Shown: piece by piece, positions 36,829 to 44,653 of the stretch | How the letters are laid out: each line of letters starts with the position of its first letter | How positions within the stretch are numbered: position 1 is the stretch's first letter | Source of the DNA: Halococcus saccharolyticus DSM 5350 | Lineage (GTDB): Archaea > Halobacteriota > Halobacteria > Halobacteriales > Halococcaceae | Direction: 5' to 3' | Length of the DNA: 64,000 nucleotides | Assembly (NCBI RefSeq): GCF_000336915.1 | Contig: NZ_AOMD01000029.1 | Span: forward strand, 83,227 to 147,226 | Position numbers and translations under genes: made by a program | Notes under the pieces: generated by a model | Database searches by the model: none | The model's input: only the letters and a program-made list of their open reading frames with translations | What the model was told of the DNA's origin: nothing

Positions 36829-37850
36829 TCAAAGACAGAGATATTGATAGACACCTGGCAGACTAATCGATTCGAGTGCTGTCCAGACTGCTGATCGGAT
36901 TTCGGCACAACTGCCGAAGTAGCGGTTTGCTAAGGCGAATTTGAGCCGACGCCAGTATTCTTCGGTTGGGTTCAGATCCGGCGATCCAGTCGGGAAATAC
37001 ACCAGCTCAATCGGTTCATTGGCGGCGAAGTCCTTCACCGTCCCAGCGGTGAAGTACGTCGCCTGGTCCAACAGTACAACCAGCTTCTCGCCGAACTCCG
37101 CTTGGAGATGCTCCAGAAAGCGGATCGTCACCTCACCGGTGAACGATCCGCCACACTCCAGCACCGACGTCTCGCCGTACTCAGTGACTGCTCCCAATAG
37201 GTTCACACCCTCGCGAGAGGCCGACACGCCCACGGTCGGCCTCTCGCCTACCGGATACCATGCCGCATAGAGATCCGCTCCAACCGCTTTCCGCGTCTGA
37301 TCGATCGTGACGACCGTGGCGTCCTCGTCACGGTGGCCTACTTTTTTTCGACCGTCTCTTCGAACTCCTTGCGTTCGTCTTCATCCGCAGAGGCCGGCTC
37401 CGGCCGGGGTCTCTTCGGCGAGACCCCGGCCTTGTGCATGAGTCGGCGAGTGTGACGGCGGGAGAAGGCAATGTCGAACGCCTCAATGAGGTAGTGCTGG
37501 GCGAGAGCTGTACTCCACGCTGGGTCGTCGTATCCAGCTTCTTCAGGAGGTTCGTGGAGTACAGCAGTGAACTCCTCGAACTGTTCGTCGCTGAGTTCGG
37601 AAGGACGCCCAGGACGAGATTTATCGTAGAGCGCGGCGTCGAAGCCGCGCTCTTCGAAGCGATTCAACCAGTTGTAGACGGTCTGGCGGTCCCAGCCGTA
37701 TTTGTCCTCAATATCGGCCGGAGAGAGTCCTTCGAGATATTCGCGAGCAGCGGTGAGACGTTTGATCGCCTTCGGATCTGTCTCGTCCGCGAGTTGCTCG
37801 CGGACTCGACGTTTCGTGAGGTCGGGGATCTTGTTCCCTCCCTTGGCCAT
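36829..37850 (-). mobile_element. IS630-family transposase with frameshift site
   Basis: Two overlapping frames. The first (37850 to 37338) carries the winged-helix/HTH DNA-binding part (AAREYLEGLSPADIEDKYGWDRQTVYNWLNRFEERGFDAAL). The second continues from it (EKKVGHRDEDATVVTIDQTRKAVGADLYAAWYPVG to YQYLCL, ending 36829) with the DDE core: VTIDQ, VVLLDQATYF and SPDLNPTEEYWRRLK. A run of seven T in the plus strand (37342-37348; GAAAAAAAG in the gene) sits just before the stop of the first frame. A minus-one slip there joins them, as in other IS630-type elements. Both parts look intact, so the element may be active. The ends were not resolved. Confidence 0.88.
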
Positions 37851-37893
37851 ATCGGCGACTGTTCCGCTGATGTATCAAAACTTCCGGCCTACG

Positions 37894-39334
37894 GTATAGT
37901 TTATTCCTGTTTCGAGTATTTGAACCCCACTCACTAACCGCCTGTTTACCGTACTGAGCGCATGAGTTCAGCAATCAGCGCTCCGACGTTCGGCGGTGGT
38001 GCAGAGAATCGCGTCGTTGATGGATTCACCTCGCTGCTCGACGAAGTCGACAGCGAGGAAATCGCCGCTCGATACGATATCGGTCTTCATTCGAATCGCA
38101 TTGATTTTCTCGAACACGTCAAAATCGGTCTCCGGTTGGGCATCGCTGATCCGAACACACTCGAAGATCTCGCTCAACAGACCGATGTCTACTCCGATCT
38201 CGAACCGATCAGCAAGGGTCACTTCTCGAAATTGACCACGCGCCGACCCTACCAAGCGGTCGTCGACCTGGCGACCGCTGTCCTTGAGCAGCGTTCTCTG
38301 TACCATCCTGCCGGAATCGCTCGCAAACGCCTCGAACACCTTCGGGACCGCCAGATCATCGGCTGCGATGCCACACGTCTTCCACTCAGAACGACGCTCG
38401 TCGTCGACACCGGCGACGACGAGCTCGTCGTTCGTCCCGAAGATGGTGGAATCGAACTGCATACTGCCGCTCGACTCGATCCAGCCATGAAACATCCACT
38501 CGGTGCGTTTGTCACTCGTGCGAATTATCCTGAATCGGACGCGTTTCCCGTCCTCGCCGGCGACGTCGAGGTCCACGAGGACCTCGACTCGGTGATTTTC
38601 GTCTTCGATAAGGGCTACGTCAATTACGGTCGGTTTGCTGGTATGAAGAACGACGATATGGACTTCGTCACACCTCTCAAAGACAATGCGAAACACGAAG
38701 TCGTGGAGCGAGTCCACGACTTCGAACACGAACAGCCAGATGGCGAAGAGGTACGGGTCACTGACGAGTACATCGAACTGGGAACGGTGGGACGGGAGTA
38801 TCGGAAAGTCACCATCATGCACGACGATGATGACGACGAAATTTATCTCACAACACTGTCTCACGACGAATTTGATGCCTTGGAGATCGGGCTGATCTAC
38901 GGCGTCCGGTGGCTGATCGAGATTATGTTTCGTGAATTGAAACAATACACGAACATCCAAAGATTTCACAGCATGACGCTGAACGGTGTCTTTTTCGAGG
39001 TATATTGCACGTTTCTCGCGTACATCCTTGCCGACTACTACCGACGCCAATATCCAGTCCACGGCGGAATGCCGCGGACGTTCCGCCTGATCCGCAACTA
39101 CTGGAACCAACCGCTCGGTGAATATGGGTAGCCCTCGACGCATCCGACGCGTTCGCCGCCGCTCACGAGCGGCGGCTCCGGGAAGTTCACTTGAAAATTC
39201 TATCTGATAGTCATTTCATGCATCGATGCTGATCTCAACAGATCGTTTCCCGATCAGATCCAACTGATTTCCCGATCTGAGATTGAGGAACCGCTGGGGT
39301 AGCTACAAATACTCGAAACAGGAATAGTATAGTT
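37894..39334. mobile_element. IS4-family insertion sequence with 8-bp target duplications
   Basis: The element proper is 37902-39326 (1,425 bp). Perfect 21-bp terminal inverted repeats, of which CCTGTTTCGAGTATTTG is part, are at 37902-37922 and 39306-39326. The 8-base sequence GTATAGTT occurs directly outside both ends (37894-37901 and 39327-39334), so it is a target duplication from a recent insertion. A strong hairpin with GCCGCCGCTC/GAGCGGCGGC near 39159-39178 follows the transposase gene. Confidence 0.93.
37962..39131 (+). CDS. IS4-family transposase (ISH8-like)
   Basis: A 389-residue DDE transposase. The catalytic core includes IIGCDATRLPL (first Asp), VIFVFDKGYVNYGRFAGM (second Asp) and the IS4 signature Y-x2-R-x3-E-x6-K in YGVRWLIEIMFRELK. 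The frame is intact from end to end, and the inverted repeats and target duplications are clean, so the element is probably functional. The family name ISH8-like is from memory of haloarchaeal IS4 elements; the IS4 assignment itself rests on the motif. Confidence 0.93.
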   Translation: MSSAISAPTFGGGAENRVVDGFTSLLDEVDSEEIAARYDIGLHSNRIDFLEHVKIGLRLGIADPNTLEDLAQQTDVYSDLEPISKGHFSKLTTRRPYQAVVDLATAVLEQRSLYHPAGIARKRLEHLRDRQIIGCDATRLPLRTTLVVDTGDDELVVRPEDGGIELHTAARLDPAMKHPLGAFVTRANYPESDAFPVLAGDVEVHEDLDSVIFVFDKGYVNYGRFAGMKNDDMDFVTPLKDNAKHEVVERVHDFEHEQPDGEEVRVTDEYIELGTVGREYRKVTIMHDDDDDEIYLTTLSHDEFDALEIGLIYGVRWLIEIMFRELKQYTNIQRFHSMTLNGVFFEVYCTFLAYILADYYRRQYPVHGGMPRTFRLIRNYWNQPLGEYG

Positions 39335-39463
39335 CTCTATCCATTATCAGTACAAACTCTACACTCAGTACGAGAGTTACGGTTTGTCGGGATGAGCGAC
39401 GTCGAAATCAAGCCCCGTCTAGCGATCCTACAGAGCAGCTACTTCAGATGTAAGTGGTAGAAC

Positions 39464-39473
39464 AAGTATAACC
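39464..39473 (+). promoter_or_regulatory. TATA-like box of the CBS gene
   Basis: AAGTATAACC is 30-39 bases before the ATG at 39503, leaving at most a few bases of leader. Confidence 0.45.
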
Positions 39474-39502
39474 GGCTAGCGCCCCTCCCAATAGAGACAC
39501 AC

Positions 39503-40711
39503 ATGGATATCTCAGAGATTCTCTCCGCAAAATTCACGGAGTTCGATGTCGGCACACCGCTCTCGAAGGTCGCCGGGGCGTTCGAGAATCAGGAACTCGA
39601 TGCGGTCATCGTAACAGGTGACGACGAGTATCGCGGTGTCGTGAGTCGTCGACAGCTGGCTTTCTCGTCCAACCAACCGTCTGCGAAGGTCGGCTCACAG
39701 GTACAGCACGTCCCGACTGTCGATCGTACCGAGGATGTCCGCGAGGTCGCGCGGCTCATGATCGGTAGCGACGCCAAAACGCTCCCCGTGCTCGATGACG
39801 ACCGTGCCGTCGGTGTGGTGACCGGCGATGCCGTCCTCGAAGCTGTGCGTCCGTTTCTCGACGCGGTGACTGTCGACGACGCCTACACGGCGGAGCTGAT
39901 CAGTGCGACCCCCGAAACCACGATCGGGAAAGCGCTCAATATGCTTCGAGACGCCGGAATCGCCCATCTCCCGGTCGTCGACGGGGACGACCTCGCGGGA
40001 ATGTTGAGCCTGTACGACGTCATCGAGTTCACGACGCGGGGCGGCAGTAAGAGCCAGGGAGGTTCGTCGAGCGGCTTCGGTGGCCGCAGCGGTGGGGGGC
40101 AGAGCCGTGGCGGGTTCGGCGCGCGCGAGGGCGATGCCGACCGGATGCTGGACCTGCCCGTGAGAAATCTGATGTCCGACACAGTCGCGACCGTCGAGCA
40201 GTGCGCTCCGCTCGACGAGGTCGTCGAGACGATGTTCGAGCGGGAGATCTCCTCGCTCGTCGTCACGGCCGACGACACCGACAAGCCGGTCGGTATCATC
40301 ACGAAAACGGATGTCATCGAGGCACTCACCTGGGAGCGCGACGACCGGAACGCCGTGCAGGTGTTCGGAATCGACCTGCTCGAGGGGATGGACTACGACG
40401 ACGTCTCCGCGCTGATCGAGAGCGTGACCTCGAAGTACGGTAAGATGAGCGTGATCAAGGCCAGCATCGAACTGCAGGAGCACAAGGAACGGAGCCGGGG
40501 GATGCCATTGGTACTGGCACGGATTCGACTGGTCACCGACCGCGGCTACTTCACGGCAGATGGGGAGGGATACGGTGCCTCCCACGCCCTCCGTCTCGCA
40601 GCGAACACAGTCGAACGCCAGTTGCTCAAGGGGAAGACCTACGGCCAATCGAAAAAGCACTCAGACGCCGCCGAGCAGGCACGACTGTACGGGTGGTGGC
40701 TCGGCGGGTAA
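39503..40711 (+). CDS. four-CBS protein with HPF-like C-terminal domain
   Basis: A 402-residue protein. Two CBS pairs occupy about 1-185 and 205-280, separated by a Gly/Ser-rich linker (QGGSSSGFGGRSGGGQSRGG). They should bind adenine nucleotides. The last 120 residues (VFGIDLLEGMDYDDVSALIESV, then VIKASIELQEHKERSRGMPLVLARIRLV, then YFTADGEGYGASHALRLAANTVERQLLKG) have the order of strands and helices of the hibernation-promoting-factor/RaiA fold. If so, it could couple energy status to ribosome resting. The CBS part is certain; the HPF-like part is inferred from pattern only. Confidence 0.85.
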   Translation: MDISEILSAKFTEFDVGTPLSKVAGAFENQELDAVIVTGDDEYRGVVSRRQLAFSSNQPSAKVGSQVQHVPTVDRTEDVREVARLMIGSDAKTLPVLDDDRAVGVVTGDAVLEAVRPFLDAVTVDDAYTAELISATPETTIGKALNMLRDAGIAHLPVVDGDDLAGMLSLYDVIEFTTRGGSKSQGGSSSGFGGRSGGGQSRGGFGAREGDADRMLDLPVRNLMSDTVATVEQCAPLDEVVETMFEREISSLVVTADDTDKPVGIITKTDVIEALTWERDDRNAVQVFGIDLLEGMDYDDVSALIESVTSKYGKMSVIKASIELQEHKERSRGMPLVLARIRLVTDRGYFTADGEGYGASHALRLAANTVERQLLKGKTYGQSKKHSDAAEQARLYGWWLGG

Positions 40712-41078
40712 ATATCTCGATTCCAGTCCGCTATCGATGGCTCCATATTGGAGATTTGAACAGCCGCGAATACGGGCACTATTAGCTTAGTCGGCTGAAG
40801 TAGGTGGAGTTCCTCCGTTCATGATGGTGTCATGATGGTAGAAATTCGGTTAGAAGATGGGGATGCCAGCCTGTCCTGTTTTTGGATGGGGAGCGCACGC
40901 CAGCCGGGTAGCGATCGATTCACAGCGGCTGGTTATAAACGTACGTGGGCAAGTAATTTAGAACCCATGGTGCGGTGAGTGAATGAGTAACAGGTGCTGT
41001 TCGTTCTGAACTGGGAGTTCGGTCCGTGGCGATACAGTGCATCGGAAGGGTTTACCCTATAGCGAACGATAAATAATC
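40712..41078. other. 367-base stretch without a supported gene
   Basis: No frame looks coding. A GATAAATAATC stretch just before 41079 belongs to the next gene's promoter or leader region. Confidence 0.35.
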
Positions 41079-41354
41079 ATGAGCACTGAAGAGAACCTTC
41101 CGGAAGATTGGATGTTAGAAACTGAGCAGACAACACACGACGAACTCATGGGTCGGGATTATACCACGGTTCTCTATCGCCAGGAACACACCAGAAGTGC
41201 AGTATACATCAACGAGGTCATCGACGGAGCGAACGTCTGGGAATACAACGTGCATCACTCGGGGCGAGACAGTGACCTTGGAACCGCCGCTGACTTGGAA
41301 ACAGCGAAGCAGATAGCGTTCGAGTTCATGAACGACTCCGCCGCCAGCGTGTGA
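41079..41354 (+). CDS. hypothetical acidic protein, 91 residues
   Basis: It has two beta strands (YTTVLYRQEH, SAVYINEVI), a tryptophan-containing turn and a C-terminal helix (DLETAKQIAFEFMND). The acidic composition fits a haloarchaeal cytosolic protein. No family was recognised. Confidence 0.65.
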   Translation: MSTEENLPEDWMLETEQTTHDELMGRDYTTVLYRQEHTRSAVYINEVIDGANVWEYNVHHSGRDSDLGTAADLETAKQIAFEFMNDSAASV

Positions 41355-41439
41355 TATTCTCCGCGCTGTCGACGGCGGGATCCCCTCACTGAAGTAAAAT
41401 AGATGCGTACGATCACCCGAAAGTGGATCTGACCGGGGC

Positions 41440-41868
41440 TTACTGCTGGGTCTGACGGACGAACTCGTCGAGCTTTGCTTCGATGAGTGTCGCGACGCGC
41501 TCGCTATATTGCCAGAGTGCTGTGTTGAGTCGTTCTTCAGTCTCGTCATCGAGGCTGTCTCCCCCGCGGAGGACAGAATCCTTGGTGATCTGTGGGTGGT
41601 ACACGCAGACCACGCCAAGTGAGGTATCCGAACTTGAGGTCCCCGCCGTGTGGATTCCGTACTGATCGGTCCCCCAGACACCATCGCCGCCCTGTCGCTC
41701 CAGTTCGGAATCGAGCGCGTCGAGTAGTTGCATCTCTTCGGGCGAGAGGAGAGGATCGTCGCCTTCGAGCAGTTCGGTGTACGCCTCTCTCCGGGCATTC
41801 CTCGTCCACTGGTCCAACTGGGAGCGCGCCCGTAGTACGAGCTGTCGTTCGTCTGGAAACTCGGCCAT
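41440..41868 (-). CDS. conserved haloarchaeal hypothetical protein, 142 residues
   Basis: A helical, acidic protein: MAEFPDERQLVLRARSQLDQWTRNARREAYTELLEGDDPLLSPEEM, a central TSLGVVCVYHPQIT strand and a long C-terminal helix. I believe similar proteins occur across haloarchaea under a DUF number, but no function is known. It has no membrane segment or metal site. Confidence 0.7.
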   Translation of the reverse strand: MAEFPDERQLVLRARSQLDQWTRNARREAYTELLEGDDPLLSPEEMQLLDALDSELERQGGDGVWGTDQYGIHTAGTSSSDTSLGVVCVYHPQITKDSVLRGGDSLDDETEERLNTALWQYSERVATLIEAKLDEFVRQTQQ

Positions 41869-41964
41869 ACTTCTAGTACGACGGCCAGGTGAATCAACGT
41901 TCGTACGACACCTCCAGTCGGAGGTAGTGACGTTGGCGCACTATCTCGGGCAGAACGGTTCGTC

Positions 41965-43836
41965 TCACACGCGCACACCCCAGAAGAACGCGATGCCAAG
42001 GACGGAAACGACCGACAAGAGCAACTGTAGTGGGGCACCGACACGGAGAAAGTCGGAGAATTTGTACCCGCCTGGCCCGTAGACGAACAGGTTTGTCTGG
42101 TATCCCACCGGCGTCATGAACGCCGTCGAGGCGGCGAACGTGACCGCCAGAACGAACGCGAACGCGTTCGCTCCGATCGACTGGGCAGCGTTGGCAGCCA
42201 CCGGAATCATCAACACGACACTCGCGTTGTTGCTGATAACGCTTGTCAACAGTCCGGTCACGAGATAGAACACCCATAGAACGACGATTGGCGGCAGGAA
42301 CGTTCCTGTCGCCGCGACGGCGCCCCCGAGCAGCGCTGCAGCGCCCGTCTGCTGCAGGGCGATGCCGAGCGGGATGACACCTGCGAGGAGGAAGATCACG
42401 TTCCACTCGACGGACGAATAGAGTTCAGTCGGTTTGAGAACGCCGGTGAAGATCATCGCCACGACGCCGGCAAGTGCTGAGACCACGATCGGGAGGACGT
42501 TCAACGCCGGCAGCGCGACCACGCCGGCGATGATACCGACCGCGAACGGAATCTTTTCGGTTCGGTAGGTCACCTTGTCGAACTCGTGGGCGACGATGAA
42601 ATCCTCATTCTTGACGAGTCGTGTAAGGCTGTCGGGCGGTGCTTGGACGAGGATCGTGTCTCCGACACGGATACGGATGTCCTCGAATCGGTCCCGGACA
42701 ACATCACCACGGGTGCGAAAGGCCAGCACGTTCGTGTCGTAACGCTGTCGGAACGACGAACTTGCCAGCGTTTCGCCAACGAGGAACGATCCCGATGGAA
42801 TGACAACTTCGACAAGCACAGGTTCTTCGTCCTCAGGATGAAGGTCGTCCTCGGTTCGCGGACCGCCCGACAGTGTGAGCCCTTCCGCATCTATGATGTC
42901 CTCGAGTGTCTCTCGGTTCGTCCTGAGTCGGAGCGTATCGTTTTCGTGGATCTCTTTTCGAGCGAGCGGTTCGTCAAACTGCTCGCCGTAGCGAATCAGC
43001 TGTAACACGTCGATGTCGCGCTCGTCGTCGCCGAGCGCCTTCCCGACAGTCTGGCCGATCAGTGGCGAGTTCGCCGGGACGACCACATCCGCGAGGTACT
43101 CCTGGAGAGCGTACTCCTCAACGAGGTCCTCGTCAGCGGGGATCCGTTCGGGGAGCAGTCGAACGCCGATCGTCATGAGATAGAGGGAACCGACGGCGAA
43201 GACGATGATACCGAGTTTGGTGAACTCGAACATCCCGAACGCGTGTAACCCGATCCCCGGAGACTCCGCACCGAGCTGGGCCGCGATATCGCTCGCAAGG
43301 ATGTTCGTCGACGTCCCGATGAGTGTGAGCGTTCCCCCGAGCATCGACGCGAACGACAGCGGCATCAGCAGCTTTGAGGGAGAGGTGTTTCCCTCGTGTG
43401 CGAGATCGGCGATCACGGGGACCAAAATAGCGACGACCGGCGTGTTGTTGATGAATCCAGAGACTGGACCAGTGACCCCGACCGTCGCGGCGAGTTGCTT
43501 ACGTCGGTCGGTCCCAGCGAAGGCAGCCATCTTCCGGCCGATCAACTGGACGAGACCGGTTCGATTGATCCCCGTACTTAGAATGAGCATCGCCAGCACC
43601 GTGATCGTCGCTGGGTTAGCAAATCCCGAGATTCCCTCACGCGCGGAAATCTGTGTCCACGGTTCGAGCACCATCAACAGAACCATCACCAGGATGGCGG
43701 TGACATCGATCGGAAACCATTCGGTCGCAAAGAGGACGAGTGCGAGGAGAATGAGGGCAAAGACAACAAGCATCTCCGCTGTCACCGGCGTTGAGGCCAG
43801 ACTCTGTACTGCCAGAGAATTCAAAGGGAGAGACAT
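41965..43836 (-). CDS. SLC13-family permease with two RCK_C domains
   Basis: A 623-residue membrane protein. Two hydrophobic blocks surround a cytoplasmic insert. The first contains INRTGLVQLIGRKMAAFAG and GPVSGFINNTPVVAILVPV, the SNT/QNT-type motif of the DASS/SLC13 superfamily. The insert (about 200-400) has two TrkA-C/RCK_C domains (NSPLIGQTVGKALGDDERDIDVLQLIRYG; GSFLVGETLASSSFRQRYD). The second block has VISNNASVVLMIPVAANAAQSIG. Carboxylates or sulphate are the usual substrates; the true substrate is unknown. Confidence 0.9.
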   Translation of the reverse strand: MSLPLNSLAVQSLASTPVTAEMLVVFALILLALVLFATEWFPIDVTAILVMVLLMVLEPWTQISAREGISGFANPATITVLAMLILSTGINRTGLVQLIGRKMAAFAGTDRRKQLAATVGVTGPVSGFINNTPVVAILVPVIADLAHEGNTSPSKLLMPLSFASMLGGTLTLIGTSTNILASDIAAQLGAESPGIGLHAFGMFEFTKLGIIVFAVGSLYLMTIGVRLLPERIPADEDLVEEYALQEYLADVVVPANSPLIGQTVGKALGDDERDIDVLQLIRYGEQFDEPLARKEIHENDTLRLRTNRETLEDIIDAEGLTLSGGPRTEDDLHPEDEEPVLVEVVIPSGSFLVGETLASSSFRQRYDTNVLAFRTRGDVVRDRFEDIRIRVGDTILVQAPPDSLTRLVKNEDFIVAHEFDKVTYRTEKIPFAVGIIAGVVALPALNVLPIVVSALAGVVAMIFTGVLKPTELYSSVEWNVIFLLAGVIPLGIALQQTGAAALLGGAVAATGTFLPPIVVLWVFYLVTGLLTSVISNNASVVLMIPVAANAAQSIGANAFAFVLAVTFAASTAFMTPVGYQTNLFVYGPGGYKFSDFLRVGAPLQLLLSVVSVLGIAFFWGVRV

Positions 43837-44123
43837 ATCGAAAAGAGACGCCAACAACGGAAAAGAACTGATATTGACACAGCCTCATTTGCGCCCTGGT
43901 AGCTCCGTTTTGCACGATTCACAGAATTTTCAAATGAAGCGTTACGAGGGTGTTTAGTACTACGCTCATCTGTGGGAGACTGTTGATAGAGCTTCCCCGC
44001 TCCAAGAGGAGGTAGCAATCAGAGCACAGAGTAGCTCTCAGTACGAATCGCAATTCATTGGAGGGGTGTTGGAACCGCAAGAGGGCTCTCCATCAACAAT
44101 GTTCTACAAATGAGCGTTATCCA

Positions 44124-44609
44124 TTAATCGACTGTTTCTAACTCATTGTCTTCCTTGTCAAACCAATGAAGCGGACAGGTGTACTCATTGTGAACGAGTT
44201 CTTCCTCGACAATCTCAAGACCGAGTGTGGTGAGGTCACGACCAATACGGCTAAGGTCGTCGCCATTGCGCCCAATAGCAACAACGTGGATGTTCTCTTC
44301 ACCGGTCATTAACTCTCGAGCTGATACCACACCAGGGATCGTCAACGCCTCTTGGGCGAGCTGTTCGCGTTCGGGGATTGGAGCGGTGCAAAAGATAATG
44401 GTGAACAGCTGATAGCCCGCTTGTTCGTAATCGATATCGAGGTGAGCGCCGTGAATGATGCCGTTGTCTTTGAGGCGACCGATACGTTTGCGGACCGTGC
44501 TCGGCGAAACGCCATAGTCGTCGGCAATTTCGGCCGCCGACGTTCCCAGGATGTCCTTTTGGAGTCGGTAGATGATGTAGCGGTCCAGTTCGTCAAGCTC
44601 TCGCGACAT
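44124..44609 (-). CDS. Lrp/AsnC-family regulator
   Basis: A 161-residue regulator. The N-terminal helix-turn-helix (LDRYIIYRLQKDILGTSAAEIADDYGVSPSTVRKRIGRLKDNGIIHG) is followed by an alpha/beta effector domain (RAM-like) with ARELMTGEENIHVVAIGRNGDDLSRIG. It lies 44 bases downstream of the APC permease gene on the same strand, so the permease operon likely encodes its own regulator. The palindromes upstream of the TrkA-N gene are the likely binding sites. Confidence 0.93.
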   Translation of the reverse strand: MSRELDELDRYIIYRLQKDILGTSAAEIADDYGVSPSTVRKRIGRLKDNGIIHGAHLDIDYEQAGYQLFTIIFCTAPIPEREQLAQEALTIPGVVSARELMTGEENIHVVAIGRNGDDLSRIGRDLTTLGLEIVEEELVHNEYTCPLHWFDKEDNELETVD

Positions 44610-44653
44610 ACTCTGGGTACGTAACTCCGCTCGGGAAAGCATTTGCTGTCTCC

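Noticed and set aside
36720..36830. Possible IS630 terminal repeat (GAAACTACCGT near 36770)
   Set aside because: The match to the other side is imperfect and the expected TA target duplication could not be placed, so the ends were left open.
37968..39143. 391-codon leftward frame
   Set aside because: It lies exactly over the IS4 transposase on the opposite strand. The transposase has the DDE motifs.
39695..40660. 321-codon leftward frame
   Set aside because: Antisense of the CBS protein gene. Long antisense frames are common in GC-rich coding DNA.
41115..42044. 309-codon leftward frame
   Set aside because: It overlaps three better-supported genes in other frames and has no haloarchaeal protein composition.
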